Source: VRUE01 sp963727465 (GTDB lineage Bacteria; Actinomycetota; Thermoleophilia; Solirubrobacterales; 70-9). Taken from it: a stretch of 64,000 nucleotides of DNA. Under the pieces are notes generated by a model, which did not search any database, had not been told where the DNA came from, and saw nothing but the letters and a program-made list of their open reading frames with translations. The stretch's first letter is position 1, and each line of letters begins with the position of its first letter. Below are positions 37,001-49,000 of the stretch, in pieces. Position numbers and translations under genes: made by a program. Location: contig CAVSGL010000012.1 in the NCBI GenBank assembly GCA_963727465.1, forward strand, positions 1 through 64,000, written 5' to 3'.

Positions 37001-40000
37001 GCGCTGCTCGCCACCTACGGCCAGGAGCGCGAGAACGGAGCGCTGCGGCTCGGCTCGATCAAGTCAAACATCGGCCACACCCAGGCAGCGGCGGGAGTCG
37101 CCGGCGTGATCAAGATGACGATGGCGCTGCGCGAAGGCGCCCTGCCCAGGACCCTGCACGTCGATGCGCCCTCGACCAAGGTCGACTGGACCGCAGGTCA
37201 GGTCGAGCTGCTGACCGAGGCCGAGCCCTGGCGGCCAAACGGCAGACCGCGCCGCGCCGGCATCTCCTCCTTCGGCATCTCGGGCACCAACGCCCACGTG
37301 ATCTTGGAGGAAGCGCCGGCTCCCGTTGAGGCAGAGGAGAGAGAAGAGGCGGAGCCGCTGCTTGAGGGCCCGCGTCCCGCTGCCGCTCTCGGCCAAATCG
37401 AAGCCCGCCCTGGCAGACGCCGCCGCCCGCCTCGCCTCCCACCTGCGAGAGCACCCCGAACTGGACCCCACCGACATCGCCCACTCCCTGGCGAAGACCA
37501 GAAGCGCCTTCCCCCACAGGGCGGTGCTCTTGGCCACCGATTCCAAGGAGCTGCTCGGCGAGCTCGACGCCCTCGCTGAGGGCAGGGGCCAGAGCACCCA
37601 GCAAAGCGCCGAGCCCCGCCCCGTCTTCCTCTTTGCCGGCCAGGGCGCCCAGCACCCCCGGATGGCATATGAGCTGCACCGCTCCCTGCCCGCCTTCGCC
37701 CAGCGCATCGAAGAGTGCGAGCAGGCGCTCGAGCCCTTCGTCGATTGGTCCCTGAGCGAGGTCCTCGCCGACCCCGAGGGCGCCTGGATGCAGCGCCTGG
37801 ACATCGTCCAGCCGGCGCTCTTTGCGGTGATGGTCTCCCTCGCCCGCCTGTGGGGGGCTTCGGGGTAAGGCCCGCGCTTGTGGCCGGGCACTCCCAGGGG
37901 GAGATCGCCGCCGCCCACATCAGCGGCGCCCTCTCCCTGGACGACGCCGCCAGGGTGATCGCCCGCCGCGGCCAAGCGATGGCGAAGATCGCCGGCAAGG
38001 GGGCGATGGCCTCGGTCTCCCTCGCCCCCGAGGCGCTCACCGAGCGCCTCGGCCCCTACGGCCAGAGCCTCTCGCTGGCGGCGATCAACGGCCCCGCCTC
38101 GGTGGTCGTCTCCGGGGAGCCCGAGGCGATCGAGCAGCTGCTTGCCCAGTGTGAGGCAGAGGGGCTCAGGGCCCAGCGGATCGCCGTCGACTACGCCGCC
38201 CACTCCCACCAGATCGAGGCGCTTGAGGACGAGCTGCTCGAGGCCTTTGCCCCGATCAAGCCAAGGGAGGCCGAGATCGCCCTGCGCTCCACGGTCAGCG
38301 GCGAGCAGGTCGAGGGCAAAGAGCTCGGCCCCGAGTACTGGTACCGCAACCTGCGCCAGAGCGTCCTGCTCGAGCCCGTCCTCACCACGATGCTGAACGA
38401 GGGCAGGCGCGGCTTCATCGAGATCTCCCCGCACCCCGTGCTCGCCTTCGGCGCCACCGAGTGCGCCGATGCGCTCGGCATAACCGACGCCCAGATCCTC
38501 GCCACCCTGCGCCGCGAGGAGGGTGGCCCCGAGCGCTTTGCCCGCTCGCTGGCCGAGGCCCACGCCGCCGGCGTCGAGCTCGACTGGGATGCCCTGTTCA
38601 GGGGCCGCTCGCCCAAGCGCGTCCCCCTGCCCACCTACCCCTTCCAAAGGCAGCGCTACTGGCTGGAGGGGGGCCTTGGCTCCTCCGATCCGGCCGCGAT
38701 CGGCCAGGCCCCCGCCGATCACCCCCTGCTGGGCTCCACGGTCGAGCTGGCCGGCGAAGGAGGGGAGGGCCTGCTGCTCACCGGCCGCCTCTCGCTGAAG
38801 ACCCACCCCTGGCTGGCCGAGCACGAGGTCGCCGGCAACGTCCTGCTCCCCGGCGCGGCCTTCGCCGAGCTCGCCCTGAGCGCGGGGGAGAGGGCGGGGG
38901 CAGAGCGCCTGGCAGAGCTCACCCTCGCCGCCCCCCTGATCGTCCCCGCCCAGGGGGCGGTGCAGATCCAGCTCAGCGTCTCCGAGCCCTCCGGGGAGGG
39001 CGCCAGGGAGATCTCGATCCACTCGCGCCCCGAGGCAGACCCCGAGGGGGAGCCCCAGCCCTGGACCCTGCACGCCACCGGCACGCTCGCCGAGGACAGC
39101 GCCGAGCCCCCCGCGCCGCTTGCCCAGTGGCCGCCCCAAGGAGCCGAGGAGATCGAGCTGGCCGGCTTCTATGAGGGCCTCGCAGACCTCGGCCTCGCCT
39201 ACGGCCCCGCCTTCCAGGGCCTCGGCGCCGCCTACCGCAAGGGCAATGAGATCTACGCCGAGGTATCGCTTGCGCCCAAGCAACGCGAAGAGGCGGCCTC
39301 CTTTGCGATCCACCCCGCCCTGCTCGACGCCGCCCTGCACGCGGGGGCGATGCTGCTGGGCTCTGAGCAAGAGGGGAGCCTGCGCCTGCCCTTTGCCTGG
39401 AGCGGCGTCTCGATCGCCGCCCAGGGAGCGGACGAGCTGCGCGTGCGCCTCAGCGCGGCCGGCGAGGGGGCGATCGCGCTCGAGCTCTATGACCAGGCGG
39501 GGATCGCGGTCGCAACCGTGGAGTCCCTGCTCACCCGACCGCTCTCCAAAGACCAGCTGACCCAGCAGCGGGCCCAGACCCCCTATGAGATCCGCTGGAG
39601 CGAGGTCGAGCTCAAAGCGCAAGGCCGAGAGGACGAGCCGCTGCTCTGGCGGCCGAAGCCAAAGCAGGGCCTGCCCGCGGCAGCCGAAGAGATCGCCCGG
39701 GAAGCCCTTGAGCGCATCCAGGGCTTCCTCGCCGACGCCGACAACGAGGGCAAGAGGCTGGCGATCGCAACCGCAGGCGCGATCGCGACCACCGAGGATG
39801 AGTCCCCCGAGCTCTCCCTCGCCCCCATCTGGGGCCTCGTGCGCTCCGCCCAGGCAGAGCACCCCGGCCGCTTCGTCCTGATCGACACCGATGGCAGCGA
39901 GGCCTCGGCCGAGGCGCTCGCCCACGCCGCCGCCCAGAGCACCGAGCCCCAGCTCGCCCTGCGCGAGGGCAGGGCGCTGGCCCCCCGCCTCCAGGCGGCC

Positions 40001-43000
40001 CAAGACGACGCCGACTCGCTGCTGCCCCCGGCGGGCCCCTACCGGCTCGAGTCCTCTGGCAGCCGGCAGCCTCGACGGGCTCTCGCTGGTCGCCAACCCG
40101 AGGGCGACGGAGCCGCTCGGGCCGACCGAGGTGCGGATCGAGATGCGCGCCGCGGGGCTCAACTTCCGCGACGTCCTGATCGCCCTCGGCCTCTACCCGG
40201 GCAAGGGCAGGATCGGCGGCGAAGGCGCCGGCGTCGTATCGGAGGTCGGCTCCGAGGTAGAGGACCTCGCCCCCGGAGACCGCGTGATGGGCATGGTCCC
40301 CGACTCCTTCGCAGCGGTGGCGGTGAGCGAGGAGCGCACCCTGGTGCGGATCCCCGAGGGCTTCTCCTACGAGCAGGCGGCGGCGATCCCCACCGTCTAC
40401 CTGACCGCCTACATGGGCCTCTTCGACCTGGCCGGGCTGAAGCGGGGCGAGCGGGTCCTGATCCACGCCGGCGCCGGCGGCGTCGGCATGGCGGCGATCC
40501 AGCTCGCCAAGCCAGGCCGGGGCCGAGGTCTTCGCCACCGCCAGCCCCGCCAAGTGGGAGGCGCTGCGCGAGCTCGGCCTCCCCGAGGAGAACATCGCCT
40601 CCTCGCGCGATCTCGGCTTCAAGGACGCGCTTCCTCGAGGCGACCGGGGGAGAGGGAGTCGACGTCGTTCTCAACTCGCTCGCCAAGGACCACGTCGACG
40701 CCTCGCTCGAGCTACTGCCCAGGGGCGGCCGCTTCCTGGAGATGGGCAAGACCGACATCCGCGACCCCGCGCAGATCGAGGCAGCCCACCCCAACGTCAC
40801 CTACCGCGCCTATGACCTGATCGAAGCCGGCGCCGAGCGCATGGGGGAGATGCTCACCGAGGTCGTCTCCCGCTTCGCGGCGGGCGAGCTCACCCACTCC
40901 CCGATCGCCGCCTGGGACCTGCGCCGGGCCCCGCAGGCGTTCCGCCACCTCAGAGAGGGCCGCAACACGGGCAAGGTCGTGCTCACGATCCCCCGCCCGC
41001 TGGACCCCGGCAAGACGATCCTGATCAGCGGCGGCACCGGCGCGATGGCCGCCCAGATCTCCCGCCACCTCGATCAGCGAGCACGGGGCAAGGCACCTGC
41101 TCTTGGCGAGCCGCTCGGGAGCAAGGGCAGAGGGGGCCAGGGAGCTGAAGCAAGAGCTCACCGAGCTCGGCGCCGAAGGTGAAGCTCGCCGCCTGCGACG
41201 TCTCCGATCCCAAAGCGCTCGAAGGCGCTGCTGGGCAAGATCCCCACGGCCCACCCCCTGGGGGCGGTGATCCACACCGCGGGAGCGCTCGATGACCGCA
41301 CGCTCGAGAGCCTCGACCCCGAGAGCCTCGCCACCGTCTTCGCCCCCAAGGCAAGCGCCGCCCAGCACCTGCACGAGCTGACCAGGGACACCGAGCTCGA
41401 CGCCTTCGTCCTCTTCTCCTCGGCCGCCGGCGCCCTCGGCTCCCCCGGGCAGGCCAACTACGCCGCCGCCAACGTCTTCCTGGACGCGCTCGCGGCAAGG
41501 CGCCGCGCCGAAGGGCTGCCCGCCACCTCGATCGCCTGGGGCGCCTGGGTGCAGCAGAGCGGCCTCACCGCAGAGCTCGGCGAGGCCGACCTGAAGCGCA
41601 TGCGCCGGGCGGGGATCGAGCCGCTCACCGACGCGCAGGGCCTCGAGCTCTTCGACGCCTGCCTCGGCTCCCCGCGTCCCCTCTGCCTGGCGATCGGACT
41701 GAACCGCCAGGGGCTGCGCTCGATGCAAAGCGCCGCTGTCCTGCCGCCGGTCTTCTCGGGTCTCGTGCGCACCGAGGCAAAGCGCCGCTCGGCATCCTCT
41801 GGCGAGCTTGCGGCAAAGCTCGCGACCCTGCCCGAGCAAGAGCGCGCCGAATACGTCCTCGAGCTGATCCAGACCGAGGTGGCGGCTGTGCTCGGCCACG
41901 GCTCCCCCGCCGCGGTCGATCCAGCCAGGGCGTTCAAGGAGATCGGCTTCGACTCCCTCGCCGCGGTCGAGCTGAAAAACCGCCTCGGTCAGGCGAGCGG
42001 CCTCGACCTGCCCGCCACCGCGGTCTTCGACTACCCGACCCCGCAGGCGCTGGCCGCCTACCTGCTCGAGCGGGCAAGCGCCGGCGGTCCCGCCAGGCAG
42101 GTCGTGGTCAGGGCCCAGGCGAGCGAGGAGCCGATCGCGATCCTCGGCATGGCCTGCCGCTACCCCGGCGGGGTCGCCTCCCCCGCGGGGCTGTGGGAGC
42201 TGGTGGCCCAGGGCGAGGACGGGATCGGCGAGTTCCCCGCCGACCGCGGCTGGGACCTCGATCGCCTCTATGACCCCGACCCCGACCACCCCGGCACCAG
42301 CTACACGCGCGAGGGCGGCTTCCTGCACGAGGCGGCCGAGTTCGACGCCGAGTTCTTCGGCATCGCCCCGCGCGAGGCCGTTGCGATGGACCCCCAGCAG
42401 CGGGTCCTGCTGGAGGCCTGCTGGGAAGCGCTCGAGGACGCGGGGATCGACCCGGACTCGCTGGGAGGGACTCCGACCGGCGTGTTCTCGGGGATGAGCT
42501 CGCAGGACTACCAGCAGATAGCCCCCTCCAGCGGCGTGGACGGCTACGGGATCACCGGCAATGTCGCCAGCGTCGCCTCCGGCCGCGTCGCCTACGCCCT
42601 CGGCCTCGAGGGCCCGGCGATGACGATCGACACCGCCTGCTCGTCCTCGCTCGTCGCCCTGCACCTGGCCTCCCAGGCGCTGCGGGGAGGGGAGTGCGAG
42701 ATGGCATTGGCCGGCGGGGTGACCGTGCTCGCCACCCCCGGCGCCTTCCTCGAATTCTCCCGCCAGCGCGGCCTCGCCCCCGACGGCCGCTGCAAGTCCT
42801 TCGCCGAGGCGGCCGACGGCACCGGCTTCTCGGAGGGCGTCGGCATGCTCGTCCTCACCCGCCTCTCAGAGGCACAGCGCCAGGGCCACCCGATCCTCGC
42901 CGTGGTCAGGGGCAGCGCCGTCAACCAGGACGGCGCCTCCAACGGCCTCACCGCCCCCAACGGCCCCTCCCAGCAGCGGGTGATCCGCCAGGCGCTGGCA

Positions 43001-46000
43001 AACGCGGGCCTGGAGCCCAAGGACGTCGACGCGGTCGAGGCCCACGGCACCGGCACCACCCTCGGCGACCCGATCGAGGCCCAGGCGCTGCTCGCCACCT
43101 ACGGCCAGGAGCGCGAGAACGGAGCGCTGCGGCTCGGCTCGATCAAGTCCAACATCGGCCACACCCAGGCGGCGGCGGGTGTCGCCGGGGTGATCAAGAT
43201 GACGATGGCGCTGCGCGAGGGCCTGCTGCCGCGGACGCTCCACGTCGATGCGCCCAGCTCGCACGTCGACTGGGAGGCGGGTCAGGTCGAGCTGCTGACC
43301 GAGCAGGAGCCCTGGCAGCCAAACGGCAGGCCGCGCCGCGCCGGCGTCTCCTCCTTCGGCATCTCGGGCACCAACGCCCACGTGATCTTGGAGGAAGCGC
43401 CGGCGCCCGTTGAGGCAGAGGACAGAGAAGAGGCAGGGCCCCTGCTTGAGGGCCCCGTCCCGCTGCCGCTCTCGGCCAAATCGAAGCCCGCCCTCGCAAG
43501 ACGCCGCCGCCCGCCTCGCCTCCCACCTGCGAGAGCACCCCGAACTGGACCCCACCGACATCGCCCACTCCCTGGCGAAGACCAGAAGCGCCTTCCCCCA
43601 CAGGGCGGTGCTCTTGGCCATCGAGCCCGAGGAGCTGCTCGGCGAGCTCGACGCCCTCGCCGCGGGCAGGGGCCAGAGCACCCAGCAAAGCGCCGAGCCC
43701 CGCCCGGTCTTCCTCTTTGCCGGCCAGGGCGCCCAGCACCCCCGGATGGCATATGAGCTGCACCGCTCCCTGCCCGCCTTCGCCCAGCGCATCGAAGAGT
43801 GCGAGCAGGCGCTCGAGCCCTTCGTCGATTGGTCTTTGAGCGAGGTCCTCGCCGACCCCGAGGGCGCCTGGATGCAGCGCCTGGACATCGTCCAGCCGGC
43901 GCTCTTTGCGGTGATGGTCTCCCTCGCCCGCCTCTGGCAGAGCTGCGGGGTGAGGCCGGCGCTCCTGGCCGGGCACTCCCAGGGGGAGATCGCCGCCGCC
44001 CACATCAGCGGCGCCCTCTCCCTGGACGACGCCGCCAGGGTGATCGCCCGCCGCGGCCAAGCGATGGCGAAGATCGCCGGCAAGGGGGCGATGGCCTCGG
44101 TCTCCCTCACCCCCGAGGCGCTCACCGAGCGCCTTGGCCCCTACGGCCAAAGCCTCTCGCTGGCGGCGATCAACGGCCCCGCCTCGGTGGTCGTCTCCGG
44201 GGAGCCCGAGGCGATCGAGCAGCTGCTTGCCCAGTGTGAGGCAGAGGGGCTCAGAGCCCAGCGGATCGCCGTCGACTACGCCGCCCACTCCCACCAGATC
44301 GAGGCGCTGAAGGACGAGCTGCTCGAGGCCTTTGCCCCGATCGAGCCGGGGGAGGCCGAGATCCCCCTGCGCTCCACGGTCAGCGGCGAGCAGGTCGAGG
44401 GCAAAGAGCTCGGCCCCACCTACTGGTACCGCAACCTGCGCCAGAGCGTCCTGCTCGAGCCCGTCCTCACCACGATGCTGAACGAGGGCAGGCGCGGCTT
44501 CATCGAGATCTCCCCGCACCCCGTGCTCGCCTTCGGCGCCACCGAGTGCGCCGATGCGCTCGGCATAACCGACGCCCAGATCCTCTCCACCCTGCGCCGC
44601 GAGGAGGGCGGCCCCGAGCGCTTTGCCCGCTCGCTGGCCGAGGCCCACGCCGCCGGCGTCGAGCTCGACTGGGATGCCCTGTTCAGGGGCCGCTCGCCCA
44701 AGCGCGTCCCCCTGCCCACCTACCCCTTCCAAAGGCAGCGCTACTGGCTGGAGGGGGGCCTTGGCTCCTCCGATCCGACCGCGATCGGCCAGGCCCCCGC
44801 CGATCACCCATTGCTGGGCTCCACGGTCGAGCTGGCCGGCGAAGGAGGGGAGGGCCTGCTGCTCACCGGCCGCCTCTCGCTGAAGACCCACCCCTGGCTG
44901 GCCGAGCACGAGGTCGCCGGCAACGTCCTGCTCCCCGGCGCGGCCTTCGCCGAGCTCGCCCTGAGCGCGGGGGAGAGGGCGGGGGCAGAGCGCCTGGCAG
45001 AGCTCACCCTCGCCGCCCCCCTGATCGTCCCCGCCCAGGGGGCGGTGCAGATCCAGCTCAGCGTCTCCGAGCCCTCCGAGGAGGGCGCCAGGGAGATCTC
45101 GATCCACTCCCGCCCCGAGGCAGACCCCGAGGGGGAGCCCCAGCCCTGGACCCTGCACGCCACCGGCACGCTCACCGAGGACAGCGCCGAGCCCCCCGCG
45201 CCGCTTGCCCAGTGGCCGCCCCAAGGGGCGCGAGCAGATCGAGCTGGCCGGCTTCTATGAGGGCCTCGCAGACCTCGGCCTCGCCTACGGCCCCGCCTTC
45301 CAGGGCCTCGGCGCCGCCTACCGCAAGGACAATGAGATCTACGCCGAGGTATCGCTTGCGCCCAGGCAACGCGAAGAGGCGGCCTCCTTTGCGATCCACC
45401 CCGCCCTGCTCGACGCCGCCCTGCACGCGGGGGCGATGCTCTTGGGCTCTGCGCAAGACCGGAGCCTGCGCCTGCCCTTTGCCTGGAGCGGCGTCTCGAT
45501 CGCCGCCCAGGGAGCGAGCGAGCTGCGCGTGCGCCTCAGCGAGGCCGGCGAGGGGGCGATCGCGCTCGAGCTCTATGACCAGGCCGGGATCGCGGTCGCG
45601 ACCGTCGAGTCCCTGCTCACCCGCCCGCTCTCCAGGGACCAGCTGACCCAGCAGCGGGCCCAGACCCCCTATGAGATCCGCTGGAGCGAGGTCGAGCTCA
45701 AAGCCCAAGACCGAGAGGACGAGCCGCTGCTTTGGCGGCCGCAGCCAAAGCAGGGCCTGCCCGCGGCAGCCGAAGAGATCGCCCGGGAGGCCCTTAAGCG
45801 CCTCCAGGGCTTCCTCGCCGACGCCGACAACGAGGGCAAGCGGCTGGCGATCGCAACCGCAGGCGCGATCGCGACCACCGAGGAGGAGTCCCCCGAGCTC
45901 TCCCTCGCCCCCGTCTGGGGCCTCGTGCGCTCCGCCCAGGCAGAGCACCCCGGCCGCTTCGTCCTGATCGACACCGATGGCAGCGAGGCCTCGGGCGAGG

Positions 46001-49000
46001 CGCTCGCCCGCGCCGCCGCCCAGGCCACAGAGCCCCAGCTCGCCCTGCGCGAGGGCAGGGCGCTCGCCCCCCGCCTCCAGCCGGCCCAAGACGACGCCGA
46101 CTCGCTTTTGCCCCCGGCGGGCCCCTACCGGCTCGAGTCCTCTGGCGCCGGCAGCCTCGACGGGCTCTCGCTGGTCGCCAACCCGAGGGCGACGGAGCCG
46201 CTCGGGCCGACCGAGGTGCGGATCCAGATGCGCGCCGCGGGGCTCAACTTCCGCGAAGTGATGGTCGCCCTGGGCTTTGCCGTGCCCGGCGAGGCGATGC
46301 TCGGGGGAGAGGGGGCGGGAGTGGTCTGCGAGGTCGGCGCAGAGGTCGAGGACCTCGCCCCCGGCGAGCGCGTGATGGGGATGATCCCCGACTCCTTCGG
46401 CCCGCTGACGATCGCCGATCGCAGCGCGATCGTCGCGATCCCCGCGGGCCTCTCCCACGAGCAGGCCGCGGCGATCCCAGTCGTCTACACGACCGCTTAC
46501 TACGGCCTCTTCGACCTGGCCGACCTAAAGCGGGGCGAGCGGGTCCTGATCCACGCCGGCGCCGGCGGCGTCGGCATGGCGGCGATCCAGCTCGCCAAGC
46601 GAGCCGGGGCCGAGGTCTTCGCCACCGCCAGCCCCGCCAAGTGGGAGGCGCTGCGCGAGTTCGGCCTCCCCGCGGAGAACATCGCCTCCTCGCGCGATCT
46701 CGGCTTCAGGGAGAGCTTCCTCGAGGCGACCGGGGGAGAGGGAGTCGACGTCGTTCTCAACTCGCTCGCCAAGGACCACGTCGACGCCTCGCTCGAGCTC
46801 CTGCCCAGGGGCGGCCGCTTCCTGGAGATGGGCAAGACCGACATCCGCGACCCCGAAGAGGTCGAGGCAGCCCACCCCAACGTCACCTACAGGGCCTTCA
46901 GCACCTTCGAAGCGGGCCCCGAGCGCACCACCGAGATGCTCACCGAGGTCGTCTCCCGCTTCGCGGCGGGCGAGCTCACCACTCCCCGATCGCCGCCTGG
47001 GACCTGCGCCGGGCCCCGCAGGCGTTCCGCCACCTCAGAGAGGGCCGCAACACGGGCAAGGTCGTGCTCACGATCCCCCGCCCGCTGGACCCCGGCAAGA
47101 CGATCCTGATCAGCGGCGGCACCGGCATCCTCGCCGCCCGGATCTCCCGCCACCTGATCAGCGAGCACGGGGCAAGGCATCTGCTCTTGGCCAGCCGCTC
47201 GGGGGCAAGGGCAGAGGGGGCCGGGGAGCTGAAGCAGGAGCTCACCGAGCTGGGCGCCGAGGTGCGCATCGAGGCCTGCGACGTCTCCGATCCCACGGCG
47301 CTCGAAGGCCTGCTCGACTCGATCCCCTCCGCGCACCCCCTGGGGGCGGTGATCCACACCGCGGGAGCGCTCGATGACCGCACGCTCGAGAGCCTCGACC
47401 CCGAGAGCCTCGCGACCGTCTTCGCCCCCAAGGCAAACGCCGCCCAGCACCTGCACGAGCTGACCAGGGACACCGAGCTCGACGCCTTCGTCCTCTTCTC
47501 CTCGGCCGCCGGCGCCCTCGGCTCCCCCGGGCAGGCCAACTACGCCGCCGCCAACGTCTTCCTGGACGCGCTCGCGGCAAGGCGCCGCGCAGAAGGGCTG
47601 CCCGCAACCTCGATCGCCTGGGGCCTTTGGGCGACGGCGACCGGGCTCACCTCGGGGCTCGGCGAGGCGGGCCTGGCGCGCATGCGCCGGGTCGGGATCG
47701 AGCCGCTCACCGACGCGCAGGGCCTCGAGCTCTTCGACGCCTGCCTCGGCTCAGACCGTCCCCTGGCGGTGGGGATCGGGTTGAACCGGCGGGAGCTGCG
47801 CGCCCAGTCCAACACCGGTCTCCTGCCCCCGATCCTCTCCGGGCTGGTCGGCGGCCGGGCCAGGCGGCGCTCGACCGCCTCCGGAGCGCTTGCAACGAAG
47901 CTCGCTTCCCTGCCCGAGACCGACCGCCCCGGTTACGTCCTCGAGCTGATCGCGGGAGAGGCGGCGGCGGTGCTGGGGCACAGCTCGGCGGCCGCGATCG
48001 ACCCCGGCGACACCTTCAAGGACCTGGGATTCGACTCCCTCGCCGCGGTCGAGCTGAAAAACCGCCTCGGTCAGGCGAGCGGCCTCGACCTGCCCGCCAC
48101 CGCGGTCTTCGACTACCCGACCCCGCAGGCGCTGGCCGCCTACCTGCTCGAGCAGGCAAGCGCCGGCGGTCCCGCCAGGCAGGTCGTGGTCAGGGCCCAG
48201 GCGAGCGAGGAGCCGATCGCGATCCTCGGCATGGCCTGCCGCTACCCCGGCGGGGTCGCCTCCCCCGCGGGGCTGTGGGAGCTGGTGGCCCAGGGCGAGG
48301 ACGGGATCGGCGAGTTCCCCGCCGACCGCGGCTGGGACCTCGATCGCCTCTATGACCCCGACCCCGACCACCCCGGCACCAGCTACACGCGCGAGGGCGG
48401 CTTCCTGCACGAGGCGGCCGAGTTCGACGCCGAGTTCTTCGGCATCGCCCCGCGCGAGGCCGTTGCGATGGACCCCCAGCAGCGGGTCCTGCTGGAGGCC
48501 TGCTGGGAAGCGCTCGAGGACGCGGGGATCGACCCGGACTCGCTGGGAGGGACTCCGACCGGCGTGTTCTCGGGGATGAGCTCGCAGGACTACCAGCTGG
48601 TCGGGCCGGCGAAACGCGAGTTCGACGGCTACGGCATGACCGGCAGCCTGACCAGCGTCGCCTCCGGCCGCGTCGCCTACGCCCTCGGCCTCGAGGGCCC
48701 GGCGATGACGATCGACACCGCCTGCTCGTCCTCGCTCGTCGCCCTGCACCTGGCCTCCCAGGCGCTGCGGGGAGGGGAGTGCGAGATGGCATTGGCCGGC
48801 GGGGTGACCGTGCTCGCCACCCCCGGCGCCTTCCTCGAATTCTCCCGCCAGCGCGGCCTCGCCCCCGACGGCCGCTGCAAGTCCTTCGCCGAGGCCGCCG
48901 ACGGCACCGGCTTCTCAGAGGGCGTCGGCATGCTCGTCCTCGCCCGCCTCTCAGAGGCACAGCGCCAGGGCCACCCGATCCTCGCCGTGGTCAGGGGCAG

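Larger units (their letters stand above)
36038..42070 (+). other. Module H: KS-AT-DH-ER-KR-ACP, methylmalonyl-like AT, most damaged module
   Basis: KS Cys codon 36554 (segment GLMYQDYG as in F), AT 37623-38610 (YAAH, Tyr codon 38192), DH 38717-39560 of the HEVAGNVLLP type (His codon 38822), ER about 40015-40985, KR 41012-41690, ACP Ser codon 41954. Eight indels lie between 37372 and 41224. Restored, all motifs are present and the module is fully reducing with a methyl-branched unit. Because its bases may be a mixture of sister modules, its domain identity is less certain than that of F. Confidence 0.75.
42128..48170 (+). other. Module I: KS-AT-DH-ER-KR-ACP, methylmalonyl-like AT, divergent ER
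   Basis: KS Cys codon 42638 (segment SSQDYQQIAPSSG as in G), AT 43707-44695 (YAAH, Tyr codon 44277), DH 44802-45645 (His codon 44907; insertion at 45230), ER about 46101-47075 reading ALGFAVPGE where the others read ALGLYPGK, KR 47097-47775 (SGGTGILA), ACP Ser codon 48036. Expected: methyl-branched, fully reduced unit, possibly with a different methyl configuration because of the changed ER segment. Confidence 0.8.

Noticed and set aside
33081..46980. Reading gene 3 as eight or more separate small PKS genes
   Set aside because: The fragments begin and end in the middle of domains, have no docking regions or ribosome binding sites, and join into continuous conserved protein once single bases are restored.
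33081..46980. Programmed ribosomal frameshifting as the cause of the breaks
   Set aside because: Fourteen sites without a common slippery sequence, mixed +1 and -1, in domains that are in frame in sister modules. The superposition pattern explains them better.
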